Assembly: GCA_947626365.1 (NCBI GenBank)
Contig: CANQRW010000013.1
Coordinates: 1-57,552 of the forward strand
Direction: 5' to 3'
DNA length: 57,552 nucleotides
Origin: an uncultured Lachnospiraceae bacterium
GTDB taxonomy: Bacteria > Bacillota > Clostridia > Lachnospirales > Lachnospiraceae
Under the pieces are notes generated by a model. That model made no database searches and had not been told where the DNA came from. It saw only the letters and a program-made list of their open reading frames with translations. Position 1 is the first letter of the stretch; every line of letters begins with the position of its first letter. Of the stretch, positions 1 through 7,396 are shown piece after piece. The position numbers and the translations under genes were made by a program.

Positions 1-40
1 TTATAATTATAAAATATCTGTGAAATGATTTTCGGTCATA

Positions 41-64
41 AAAGACTTTCTATGGCACGTCTTT
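41..64 (-). terminator. Possible weak terminator after tRNA-Arg
   Basis: AAAGAC at 41-46 is complementary to GTCTTT at 59-64. Read on the minus strand this is a 6-bp stem with a 12-nt loop about 14 nt after the tRNA 3' end, followed by TTATG. The stem is short and the U-run poor, so the call is tentative. Confidence 0.3.
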
Positions 65-77
65 CAGGCAACAAAAA

Positions 78-149
78 TGCGTCTGATAGGAATCGAACCT
101 ACGCACGCGGCTCCGGAGGCCACTGCTCTATCCACTGAGCTACAGACGC
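78..149 (-). tRNA. tRNA-Arg (anticodon CCG)
   Basis: The minus strand folds as a complete cloverleaf of 72 nt. The acceptor stem GCGTCTG pairs with CAGACGC, followed by discriminator A. The D stem is GCTC/GAGC, and the anticodon stem GTGGC/GCCGC (one G-U pair) encloses the loop CTCCGGA, giving anticodon CCG. The T arm is GTAGG-TTCGATT-CCTAT. The 3' CCA is not encoded, since TTTTT follows the discriminator, so it must be added by a nucleotidyltransferase. The tRNA decodes CGG arginine codons. A consensus-like promoter lies immediately upstream on the same strand. Confidence 0.95.
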
Positions 150-158
150 ATCATGCAT

Positions 159-187
159 ATCATACTATGTTCTGGGAAAAGTTGCAA
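159..187 (-). promoter_or_regulatory. Promoter of tRNA-Arg
   Basis: On the minus strand TTGCAA (182-187) and TATGAT (159-164) are separated by exactly 17 nt and lie about 10 nt upstream of the tRNA 5' end. This fits a SigA-type promoter. Confidence 0.65.
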
Positions 188-223
188 GCAAAATTTTGTG
201 ATTGGAGTGAAATTTTCTTTGTG

Positions 224-252
224 TTGCTTTTTAGGTTGGATTTTGCTAGAAT
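224..252 (+). promoter_or_regulatory. Putative promoter of the membrane protein-queA operon
   Basis: TTGCTT (224-229) and TAGAAT (247-252) are separated by 17 nt, 64 nt before the first start codon. It is probably the promoter for the co-oriented run of genes up to ligA. Confidence 0.5.
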
Positions 253-315
253 AGAACAAGGCTTATTTGGAGGAGAAGAGCAGCCGGGGTATTCTTTGGC
301 TGGGGAGAGGGATTT

Positions 316-1218
316 ATGCTTAAAAAAAAGAAGAATTTCGGCAGGCCTCTGCCGGATAGCGATATTGTTCATTATCTGAAGTTTGCGGCGGTTCCGCTGG
401 CTGCGGTTATATTGATCGCGGTAATCATGGCGGCGGACTCCGGGAAGAAGGAAGAGACGGTTTCTGTGCCGGCAGGCGAGACTTTGGAGGCGGATGGGGC
501 GGCAGAGAATGAAATGCCCGAAGGGGATGGCAGTGACGGCCAGATTGGAGAGGATGGGATGTCTGCCGGAACCGGTCAGGATACGGCACCTCAGGATGGA
601 GAGATTCCGGCAGAGGGAGAGAGCACGGCAGGAGGCGATCAGCCTGCTGAGACAGACGGTTCGGAGGATACGGAAACGGTCAGTTATGCGGATATCGATA
701 TTTCCCAATATACCCTGAAGCAGGACGAGGTGCCGGAACTGTCGGCTCTGGTTCACACCTACTGTCAGGCCAGAGAGGACTATGATGTAGAACTGCTGGC
801 CAGGTTATATGGGATTACGGGTCTGAGCGAGGCAGAGATTGCGGAGGAAAAAGAAAAGCTAGAACTGGTTCATGCAAGTATTCGCCGGTATGAGAATATG
901 AGCTGCTATTCCATCGAAGGGCCGGAGCCGGACTCCTATGTGATGTTTCCTTATTTTGAATTGAAATACCGGGAGGCGGAGGTGAATATGCCGCAGCTGA
1001 CCTGGGCCTATGCAGTGAAAAATGAGGATGGCAGTTATATCATGACCCAGGAGGTCAGCAAACCGGTGGCGGATTATATTGCCAGAATTGCGGAGAAGGA
1101 CGATGTGAAAGCGCTTATAGCTCAGGTTGAGGAGGCGAAGGCGGCTGCGGTGGAGGCTGATGAGAAACTCAGAAGTATCTATGGCAGCGGCAGCGGTTCA
1201 GAGGTAGTGATATCATGA
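316..1218 (+). CDS. Hypothetical membrane-anchored extracytoplasmic protein
   Basis: I do not recognise a family for this 300-residue protein. It starts with a short basic cytoplasmic segment (KKKK near the N-terminus) and one hydrophobic helix at about residues 22-40. A long acidic, Gly/Glu/Asp-rich linker follows (about 45-125), then a soluble domain of about 170 residues rich in Glu and Tyr. The layout suggests a single-pass protein with its C-terminal domain outside the membrane. The ATG at 316 follows a GGGGAGAGGG ribosome site. The stop codon overlaps the queA start by 4 bp (ATGA), so the two are translationally coupled. That coupling reflects operon structure and does not show a shared function. 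Confidence 0.8.
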   Translation: MLKKKKNFGRPLPDSDIVHYLKFAAVPLAAVILIAVIMAADSGKKEETVSVPAGETLEADGAAENEMPEGDGSDGQIGEDGMSAGTGQDTAPQDGEIPAEGESTAGGDQPAETDGSEDTETVSYADIDISQYTLKQDEVPELSALVHTYCQAREDYDVELLARLYGITGLSEAEIAEEKEKLELVHASIRRYENMSCYSIEGPEPDSYVMFPYFELKYREAEVNMPQLTWAYAVKNEDGSYIMTQEVSKPVADYIARIAEKDDVKALIAQVEEAKAAAVEADEKLRSIYGSGSGSEVVIS

Positions 1219-2261
1219 ATGTATCGGATTTTTATTTTGATTTGCCCAGGGAACTGATTGCGCAGGATCCGCTGGAGGATCGTTCGTCCTCCAGGCTGCT
1301 TGTGCTGGATAAGAAGACCGGTGAGATCCGTCACAGGAGTTTTCGCGATGTGGTATCCTATCTTCGCCCCGGAGACTGTCTGGTGATCAATGATACCAAG
1401 GTGATTCCGGCACGGTTGTTCGGCCTGCGGGAAGAAACTCAGGCTAAGATTGAAGTTCTGCTTCTGAAGCGGAAGCAGGATGATATATGGGAGACTCTGG
1501 TGAAGCCGGGAAAGAAGGCCCGGCCGGGAACCGTGATTTCCTTTGGCGGCGGTCTTTTGAAGGGAACGGTCATTGATGTGGTGGAAGAAGGCAACCGCCT
1601 GATTCAGTTTTCCTACGAAGGTATTTTTGAAGAGATACTGGATCAGCTGGGTCAGATGCCTCTGCCGCCTTATATTACCCATCAGCTGAAGGACAGGGAT
1701 CGTTATCAGACGGTTTACGCGAAGCATGAAGGTTCTGCGGCCGCGCCTACGGCGGGGCTTCATTTTACAGAGGAGCTGCTGCGGCAGATAGAACAGATGG
1801 GCGTTCATATCGCCAGAGTTACCCTTCATGTGGGCCTGGGCACGTTCCGGCCGGTGAAGGTGAAAAATATTCAGGACCATCATATGCATTCAGAATTTTA
1901 TATGATCGATGAGGAGACGGCGGAAAAGATCAACAGGACCAGAGAGACCGGCGGGCGGATCATCTGCGTGGGGACGACCAGCTGCCGTACTGTGGAATCG
2001 GCTGCGGATGAAGAGGGCCGCGTGAAGGCCGGAAGCGGCTGGACGGATATTTTTATCTATCCGGGGTATAAATTTAAGGTGCTGGACGGCCTGATTACCA
2101 ATTTCCATCTGCCGGAATCTACCCTGATCATGCTGGTGTCGGCTCTTGCGGGCAGAGAGCATGTGCTGGCGGCTTACGAGGAGGCAGTCCGGGAACGGTA
2201 CAGATTCTTTTCCTTTGGAGACGCCTGCCTGATCATAGATGATATTCACAGTTTTGACTGA
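1215..2261 (+). CDS. queA: S-adenosylmethionine:tRNA ribosyltransferase-isomerase QueA
   Basis: QueA transfers and isomerises the ribosyl part of SAM onto preQ1 in tRNA, giving epoxyqueuosine at the wobble position of GUN anticodons. The 348-residue length is normal for the family. Typical stretches include the N-terminal [20 protein letters not shown], the segment [24 protein letters not shown], and the C-terminal [19 protein letters not shown]. The gene overlaps the preceding membrane protein by 4 bp and abuts the pseudouridine synthase, so this is a tRNA/rRNA modification operon. No preQ1 riboswitch is seen, consistent with an internal operon position. Confidence 0.96.
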   Translation: MNVSDFYFDLPRELIAQDPLEDRSSSRLLVLDKKTGEIRHRSFRDVVSYLRPGDCLVINDTKVIPARLFGLREETQAKIEVLLLKRKQDDIWETLVKPGKKARPGTVISFGGGLLKGTVIDVVEEGNRLIQFSYEGIFEEILDQLGQMPLPPYITHQLKDRDRYQTVYAKHEGSAAAPTAGLHFTEELLRQIEQMGVHIARVTLHVGLGTFRPVKVKNIQDHHMHSEFYMIDEETAEKINRTRETGGRIICVGTTSCRTVESAADEEGRVKAGSGWTDIFIYPGYKFKVLDGLITNFHLPESTLIMLVSALAGREHVLAAYEEAVRERYRFFSFGDACLIIDDIHSFD

Positions 2262-2271
2262 GGTGGAAGGG

Positions 2272-3102
2272 TTGGAAACGGTTCGTCTGAATAAATATTT
2301 AAGTGAGATGGGCGTATGTTCCCGGAGAGAGGCGGACCGGCTGATTGAGGCCGGAAAGGTACTGATCGATGGAAAAAAGGCGGCTCTGGGAGATAAGGTG
2401 GCAGAAGGACAGCAGGTGCTGTGTGACGGAAAACCGGTTTTCTCAGGGACATCTTCAGCTGATGCGGCCGGTAAGGGAAGACCGAAGCCGGTTCTTCTGG
2501 CAGTCAACAAACCCAGGGGAATTGTCTGTACAACCTCCGACCGGGACCGGGCTCCCAATATCGTGGAGATGATACATTATCCGGATCGGGTTTATCCTGT
2601 TGGAAGGTTGGACAAGGACTCGGAAGGATTGATTTTCATGACCAATCAGGGTGATCTGGTTAACCGGCTTATGCGGGGAAGCAATGGCCATGAAAAGGAA
2701 TACCAGGTGACGGTTGACAAGCCGGTGACCGGTGATTTTATCCGGCAGCTGCAGCCAGGCCTGTGGCTGGAGGAGCTGAATGTCCGGACAAAACCCTGCA
2801 GAGCCTGGGCTACAGATAAGAGAGAGTTTCATATTGTTCTGACTCAGGGACTGAACCGGCAGATCCGCCGGATGTGCCAGGCTCTTGGCTATCGTGTGCA
2901 GGAGCTGCGGCGAATACGCATTATGAATGTGCGGCTGGGCAATTTAAAAGAAGGAACTTTTCGGAAGGTGACGCCGGAGGAGTACGCGGAGCTGCTGCGG
3001 CTTCTGGATGAGGATAAAAGATCGGACAACGGAGCAGAGCAGCATTCTGAAAGCGGCGGCAGAATGAAGCGGTGCCGTGGAAACACGGACCGTACGGAAT
3101 AG
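2272..3102 (+). CDS. rluF: 23S rRNA pseudouridine synthase, RluF/RsuA family
   Basis: The protein has an N-terminal S4 RNA-binding domain (RLNKYLSEMGVCSRREADRL) and an RsuA-type catalytic domain. The catalytic Asp lies in VGRLDKDSEGLIFMTNQGD, and LTQGLNRQIRRMCQALGY marks the RluB/RluF branch. The likely target is a uridine in 23S rRNA near the peptidyl-transferase centre. I prefer the TTG at 2272 as start because GAGGTGG lies 6 nt before it and the protein then begins exactly where RluF proteins usually do. An in-frame ATG at 2239 inside queA would add 11 residues. The C-terminus beyond about residue 255 is a charged, unconserved tail. RluF rather than RluB is likely but not proven. Confidence 0.88.
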   Translation: METVRLNKYLSEMGVCSRREADRLIEAGKVLIDGKKAALGDKVAEGQQVLCDGKPVFSGTSSADAAGKGRPKPVLLAVNKPRGIVCTTSDRDRAPNIVEMIHYPDRVYPVGRLDKDSEGLIFMTNQGDLVNRLMRGSNGHEKEYQVTVDKPVTGDFIRQLQPGLWLEELNVRTKPCRAWATDKREFHIVLTQGLNRQIRRMCQALGYRVQELRRIRIMNVRLGNLKEGTFRKVTPEEYAELLRLLDEDKRSDNGAEQHSESGGRMKRCRGNTDRTE

Positions 3103-3134
3103 AGACAAAGAACAGATTATTAAGAGGTCGTATC

Positions 3135-5108
3135 ATGCAGGATAATATTTCCAGAATGAGGGAGCTGGTTGCCCGGCTTTCCCAGGCAGCCCGGGCTTAT
3201 TATCAGGAAAGCCGGGAAATCATGAGCAATTTTGAATATGACAGGCTGTATGATGAGCTGACGGCTCTGGAATCCGAGACCGGCGTGGTTCTGTCGGGAA
3301 GCCCTACCCAGCAGGTGGGGTATGAGGTGCTCAGCGAACTGCCCAAAGAGCCGCACCCGTCTCCGATGCTTTCCCTGGATAAGACGAAGGAGGTTCCGGC
3401 GCTGCAGGAATGGCTGGGACCGCAGACAGGTCTTCTCTCTTGGAAACTGGATGGACTGACGGTTGTGCTGACCTATGAAGATGGTCAGCTTGTGAAGGCT
3501 GTGACCCGCGGAAACGGCGAGGTAGGCGAGGTGATTACGCCTAACGCCAGGACATTTGAGAATATCCCGCTGAAGATTGGATTTAAGGGGAATCTGGTTC
3601 TGCGGGGGGAAGCGGTCATCCGCTATTCAGATTTTGAGAAGATTAATGAAGAGATTGAAGATGTAGATGCGAGGTATAAAAACCCACGTAACCTGTGTTC
3701 CGGTTCCGTTCGGCAGCTGGATAGTAAGGTTACAGCGCAGCGCCATGTAAATTGTATGATTTTTGCTCTGGTTTCCGCGGAAAATGTGGATTTTCACAAT
3801 TCCAGAAGCTTCCAGTTTTCCTGGCTTAAGGAGCAGGGATTCGAGGTGGTGGAACACCGACAGGTTACGGCGGCCACACTGCTGGAGGCAGTGGAGTATT
3901 TTGCGGAAGCTATTTCGGATTATGATATTCCTTCGGACGGTCTGGTGCTTACCTTTGAGGATATCGCTTATGGAGAGTCGCTGGGACGCACTGCCAAATT
4001 TCCACGGAACTCCATTGCGTTCAAATGGAAGGATGAGACGGCTCAGACTACCCTTTCCTACATCGAGTGGAGCCCGTCCAGAACCGGGCTGATCAATCCG
4101 GTGGCGGTCTTTGAGCCGGTGGAGCTGGAAGGAACTACGGTCAGCCGTGCCAGTGTTCACAACATCAGTATTATGGAAGGACTGGAACTGGGGGCTGGCG
4201 ATACCATCACGGTTTATAAGGCCAACATGATCATTCCGCAGATCGCGGATAATCTGACACGGAGCGGCGTGCGGGATATTCCCGGGATTTGTCCCGTTTG
4301 CGGCGGCGAAACGGCGATTCAGCAGATGAATGATGTCAAGTCTCTTTACTGCATGAATCCCGATTGCCAGGCCAAGAAGATTAAGAGTTTTACCCTGCTG
4401 GTCAGCCGTGATGCGCTGAACATTGACGGTTTGTCAGAGGCGACTCTGGAGAAATTCATCGGCGCCGGATTTATTCATGAGTATGCGGATATCTTCCATC
4501 TGGACCGCCACAGAGATGAGATTGTGAAGATGGAAGGTTTCGGTCAGAAGTCATACGACAATCTGATTCAGGCTGTGGAGAACGCCCGGCACACAACTCT
4601 GGTGAGAGTGATCTATGGCCTGGGTGTGGCGGGAATCGGTCTTGCCAACGCTAAGGTCCTGTGCCGCCATTTTGAATATGATTTTGAAAAAATGCGCCAT
4701 GCTAAGGCGGAAGAGCTTGCGGAGGCAGATGGAATCGGCGGCGTGCTGGCGGAAGCCTGGTGCGGATATTTCGCTTTGGAGAAGAATAACCGGGCGGTGG
4801 ATCATCTGCTTGCAGAGCTGGATATCGAGAAGGCGGCGGTCAGCGACGGTGAGGGCGGCGGACAGCCCTTTGCGGGGATGACCTTTGTGATCACCGGTTC
4901 CGTGAACCATTTTGCAAATCGGAAAGAACTGCAGGAACTGATCGAATCCAAAGGAGGCAGGGCCACTGGTTCGGTCACGGCGAAAACCACGTATCTGATC
5001 AATAATGACGTAAATTCCACATCATCCAAGAATAAAAAGGCCAGAGAGCTGGGAATTCCGATTCTGTCGGAGGAGGATTTCCTGAAGCTGTTGAATGGCG
5101 GAGAATAG
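3135..5108 (+). CDS. ligA: NAD-dependent DNA ligase LigA
   Basis: LigA seals nicks in replication and repair using NAD+. In order the 657 residues show: the NAD-binding Ia region with a YYQ motif; the adenylation domain with active-site Lys in WKLDG (about residue 104); an OB fold; a four-Cys zinc finger (CPVCGG with YCMNPDCQ); helix-hairpin-helix repeats (EGFGQKSYDNLIQAVENAR, GLGVAGIGLANAKVL); and a C-terminal BRCT domain (FAGMTFVITGSVNHFANRKE). I chose the ATG at 3135, which has an AGAGG ribosome site; an upstream in-frame ATG at 3072 would add 21 atypical residues overlapping the previous gene. Confidence 0.96.
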   Translation: MQDNISRMRELVARLSQAARAYYQESREIMSNFEYDRLYDELTALESETGVVLSGSPTQQVGYEVLSELPKEPHPSPMLSLDKTKEVPALQEWLGPQTGLLSWKLDGLTVVLTYEDGQLVKAVTRGNGEVGEVITPNARTFENIPLKIGFKGNLVLRGEAVIRYSDFEKINEEIEDVDARYKNPRNLCSGSVRQLDSKVTAQRHVNCMIFALVSAENVDFHNSRSFQFSWLKEQGFEVVEHRQVTAATLLEAVEYFAEAISDYDIPSDGLVLTFEDIAYGESLGRTAKFPRNSIAFKWKDETAQTTLSYIEWSPSRTGLINPVAVFEPVELEGTTVSRASVHNISIMEGLELGAGDTITVYKANMIIPQIADNLTRSGVRDIPGICPVCGGETAIQQMNDVKSLYCMNPDCQAKKIKSFTLLVSRDALNIDGLSEATLEKFIGAGFIHEYADIFHLDRHRDEIVKMEGFGQKSYDNLIQAVENARHTTLVRVIYGLGVAGIGLANAKVLCRHFEYDFEKMRHAKAEELAEADGIGGVLAEAWCGYFALEKNNRAVDHLLAELDIEKAAVSDGEGGGQPFAGMTFVITGSVNHFANRKELQELIESKGGRATGSVTAKTTYLINNDVNSTSSKNKKARELGIPILSEEDFLKLLNGGE

Positions 5109-5187
5109 CTGACTGGCGAAATACCGGATTTTCCGTGTGGAAGAAAGTTGAAAACAACCTGCTGAGTTAGGCAAGGAGGGGAAATAT

Positions 5188-6114
5188 ATGCCTGTAAAAA
5201 TACAGAAGGATTTGCCGGCCAGAACAATTCTGGAATCGGAAAATATTTTCGTCATGGATGAGGAGAGGGCCACGAGTCAGGATATCCGTCCTCTGGAGAT
5301 TCTGATTCTGAATCTGATGCCGGTGAAGGAAGAGACAGAGCTTCAGCTGCTGCGCTCTTTTTCCAACACGCCTCTTCAGATTAACTGTACCTTCATGATG
5401 CTGGCTTCCCATGTGTCCAAGAATACTTCTGCCAGTCATATGGAACATTTTTACCGAACCTTTCAGGAGATTCACCGGAAGCATTACGACGGCATGATCA
5501 TTACGGGAGCGCCGGTGGAGATGCTGGAATATGAGGAAGTCAATTACTGGCAGGAGCTGACGGAGGTCATGGAGTGGAGCAAATCCCATGTAACCTCCAC
5601 TCTGCACATCTGCTGGGGAGCCCAGGCGGGACTTTACTATCACTACGGAATCCCCAAATACAAGAGAAAAGAGAAGCTGACCGGCATCTACCGCCATAAG
5701 GTTCTCCACCATAAGGTACCCCTTATGAGAAACATGGATGACTACATCATGGCCCCCCATTCCCGTTATACGGAGGTGCGGAAAGAGGATGTGGAGAAGC
5801 ACCCGGAGCTGCAGATTCTGGCAGAGTCCGAGGAGGCCGGAATTCTTCTGATCATGCGGCGGGACGGCAGCCAGATCTTCGTACAGGGACATCCGGAGTA
5901 TGACCGTATGACTCTGAACAATGAGTATCAGCGGGATATGAGCCGGGGCCTGAATCCCAGAGTGCCATGCAATTATTACGAGAACGACGATCCTTTGTCT
6001 AAACCGGTGCTCAGCTGGCGGAATATGGCCAATACTCTTTACAGCAACTGGCTGAATTATTACGTGTACCAGGTGACTCCTTATGTGCTGTCGGAGGACC
6101 CGGAGAAATCGTAA
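5188..6114 (+). CDS. metAA: Homoserine O-acetyltransferase (MetA family)
   Basis: MetA-type enzymes acylate L-homoserine as the first committed step of methionine synthesis. The 308 residues match the family throughout. The catalytic Cys lies in [15 protein letters not shown] and the catalytic His and Glu in [13 protein letters not shown]. The residue known to set acyl-donor choice is Glu here ([15 protein letters not shown]), as in Bacillus acetylating enzymes, whereas succinylating enzymes have Gly. I therefore infer acetyl-CoA as donor. The ATG follows GCAAGGAGGGG. The 79-nt upstream region is too short and lacks the conserved features of a SAM riboswitch. The last codons and stop are duplicated at 14316-14327 beyond the CRISPR locus. 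Confidence 0.93.
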   Translation: MPVKIQKDLPARTILESENIFVMDEERATSQDIRPLEILILNLMPVKEETELQLLRSFSNTPLQINCTFMMLASHVSKNTSASHMEHFYRTFQEIHRKHYDGMIITGAPVEMLEYEEVNYWQELTEVMEWSKSHVTSTLHICWGAQAGLYYHYGIPKYKRKEKLTGIYRHKVLHHKVPLMRNMDDYIMAPHSRYTEVRKEDVEKHPELQILAESEEAGILLIMRRDGSQIFVQGHPEYDRMTLNNEYQRDMSRGLNPRVPCNYYENDDPLSKPVLSWRNMANTLYSNWLNYYVYQVTPYVLSEDPEKS

Positions 6115-6148
6115 GAAAAAATCGCTGGAAATTAGGGCGATAAAATGC

Positions 6149-6154
6149 TATAAT
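6149..6154 (+). promoter_or_regulatory. -10 element of the left coiled-coil gene
   Basis: A perfect TATAAT lies 50 nt before the start codon; the -35 region (TGGAAA at 6126-6131) is poor. The right copy keeps the region with two overlapping TATAAT-like boxes near 14352-14365. Confidence 0.4.
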
Positions 6155-6203
6155 TATTTTGTGGGAAGGATGAACGAGTGGCGGGCAGAAAGGAGTTTTT
6201 CAT

Positions 6204-6914
6204 ATGTTGGATCAAAATGATTTGAAAATGATTGCCCGTGTAGTTTCGGAGGTTGTAGAACCAATCAAGCAGGATGTATCTCAGCTGAAGAGCGATATGG
6301 CGGAACAGAAGCAGGCGATATCTCAGCTGCAGGACGATATGTCGGAGCAGAAGCAGGCGATATCTCAGCTGCAGGATGATATGGCGGAACAGAAGCAGGC
6401 GATATCTCAGCTGCGGGATGATATGTCGGAGCAGAAGCAGGCGATATCCCAGCTGCAGGATGATGTGGCGGAGCAGAAGCAGGCGATATCTCAGCTGCAG
6501 GATGATATGTCGGAGCAGAAGCAGGCGATATCCCAGCTGCGGGATGATATGTCGGAGCAGAAGCAGGCGATATCCCAGCTGCAGGATGATGTGGCGGAGC
6601 AGAAGCAGGCGATATCCCAGCTGCAGGATGATATGGCGGAGCAGAAGCAGGCGATATCCCAGCTGCAGGATGATATGGCGGAGCAGAAGCAGGCCGTGGT
6701 GAAACTGCAGACAGATGTCAGCGAGATTCATTTGATTTTGGAAAATGATGTCAGAAGAAGGATTGATATCATTGCGGAAGGGCACCTGGATCTGAACCGG
6801 AAGCTGGATGATGCGCTGAGGGTTGAGGGTGAGAAAGAGATGACCATTCTTCGGGTAACGAAGATGGAGAATGAAATCCGCCAGCTGAAGACACGGATTG
6901 GAGTAAAAGTATAA
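6204..6914 (+). CDS. Repetitive coiled-coil protein, left copy
   Basis: This 236-residue protein has no recognisable enzymatic domain. It has a conserved head (MLDQNDLKMIARVVSEVVEP) and ten tandem 14-residue units of the type DDMAEQKQAISQLQ, then a conserved tail of 67 residues starting TDVSEIHLILEND. Fourteen residues are two heptads, so the centre should form one continuous coiled coil, probably oligomeric. There is no signal peptide or membrane segment. Ribosome site AAAGGAG precedes the ATG. A second copy with four units lies on the far side of the CRISPR array. Related small coiled-coil proteins are common as hypotheticals in Clostridia; function unknown. Confidence 0.85.
   Translation: MLDQNDLKMIARVVSEVVEPIKQDVSQLKSDMAEQKQAISQLQDDMSEQKQAISQLQDDMAEQKQAISQLRDDMSEQKQAISQLQDDVAEQKQAISQLQDDMSEQKQAISQLRDDMSEQKQAISQLQDDVAEQKQAISQLQDDMAEQKQAISQLQDDMAEQKQAVVKLQTDVSEIHLILENDVRRRIDIIAEGHLDLNRKLDDALRVEGEKEMTILRVTKMENEIRQLKTRIGVKV
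6291..6710 (+). repeat. 42-bp coding tandem repeat, ten units
   Basis: Ten in-frame 42-bp units, each starting GATATG or a variant (GATGTG in two units), encode the 14-residue coiled-coil repeat. Units differ at a few positions (Met/Val, Ala/Ser, Gln/Arg), and the pattern of variants suggests duplication of blocks of several units. Confidence 0.95.
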
Positions 6915-6932
6915 TCGAGAAACGGATACATA

Positions 6933-6966
6933 ACAGAGAGTGTTGTAAAAGCGCTCTCTGTTTTTG
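6933..6966 (+). terminator. Terminator after the left coiled-coil gene
   Basis: ACAGAGAG (6933-6940) pairs perfectly with CTCTCTGT (6954-6961) and is followed by TTTTG. It lies 18 nt after the stop codon and separates the coiled-coil gene from the CRISPR locus. Confidence 0.8.
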
Positions 6967-7030
6967 TAAATGCTGAATTTACCGGGTATGTTTTTTGGAA
7001 GATATCGTTCAATCCTTAGAACAGATTTTC

Positions 7031-7101
7031 TTGCATTATGTATATAGGCAAGGTAAAATATAAAGGAAGGGATACGTGTGAAAGTTATAGGCATGTCGTA
7101 A
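7031..7101 (+). promoter_or_regulatory. Consensus-like promoter upstream of the CRISPR locus with a 7-codon mini-ORF
   Basis: TTGCAT (7031-7036) and TAAAAT (7054-7059) are 17 nt apart. They are followed by AAGGAAGG and a GTG-started reading frame of seven codons (7078-7101) that stops at TAA. The promoter points toward cas9, across the antisense tracrRNA gene, and may drive the cas operon with a long leader. The mini-ORF may be a remnant of a lost gene or a leader peptide. Confidence 0.4.
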
Positions 7102-7154
7102 AGATACTTATTCTAATAGTTATTAAGGGAACGCTGTACCACAGAAAGATAAAA

Positions 7155-7272
7155 CAAAAAAGACCTGATATATCAGATCTTTTAAGCTCTGCACAATGCA
7201 GCAAAAGGATTTGAATAAATTTTTATTTGAACTTGTAGTGTGATCCCGTAATGGTAGTGAATCATTCGAGAT
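7155..7272 (-). ncRNA. tracrRNA of the type II-A CRISPR system
   Basis: The minus strand encodes an anti-repeat matching the array repeat in two blocks: ATCACACTAC (7235-7244) and TCACTACCATT (7250-7260). After the first block come AAGT (7231-7234) and TCAAAT (7225-7230). Paired with the crRNA this gives lower stem GUUUGA/UCAAAU, bulge GA opposite AAGU, then a 10-bp upper stem. This is the arrangement known from Streptococcus type II-A guides, with the same AAGU bulge. Downstream hairpins follow, ending in AGATCTGATA/TATCAGGTCT plus a T-run (7155-7180), where a G-U pair supports transcription from this strand. The 5' end at about 7272 is inferred from the promoter. Confidence 0.9.
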
Positions 7273-7278
7273 ATTTGC

Positions 7279-7307
7279 ACTATAAGGCAAAACGATGGAT
7301 TTGTCAA
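7279..7307 (-). promoter_or_regulatory. tracrRNA promoter
   Basis: On the minus strand TTGACA (7302-7307) and TATAGT (7279-7284) are separated by exactly 17 nt. Initiation about 7 nt downstream would give a tracrRNA that includes the full anti-repeat. The promoter lies about 90 nt upstream of cas9 and fires away from it. Confidence 0.85.
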
Positions 7308-7396
7308 GAGTATTCCTGGATTCGTGAATCTTTTTGGAGAAGACGTTTTTGGGGGATGAAGCGTGGATTGATGAATGAAATGGAGGAGGGGAAATT

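Larger units (their letters stand above)
6104..6914 (+). repeat. Direct duplication, left copy (metA tail plus coiled-coil gene)
   Basis: From AGAAATCGTAAG at 6104, inside the end of metA, through the coiled-coil gene, this segment is closely matched by 14316-14937. In the first roughly 180 nt only a handful of bases differ, including the shared promoter and ribosome site region. Internal 42-bp repeat number differs between the copies (10 versus 4). The two copies are in direct orientation and bracket the whole CRISPR-Cas locus. Confidence 0.85.

Noticed and set aside
5109-5187. Possible SAM riboswitch before metA
   Set aside because: The gap is only 79 nt and lacks the four-way junction layout and conserved core of SAM riboswitches.
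6132-7094. Long minus-strand frame opposite the left coiled-coil gene
   Set aside because: It mirrors the 42-bp coding repeats and has no ribosome site; the plus-strand gene has promoter, ribosome site, terminator and a conserved paralogue.
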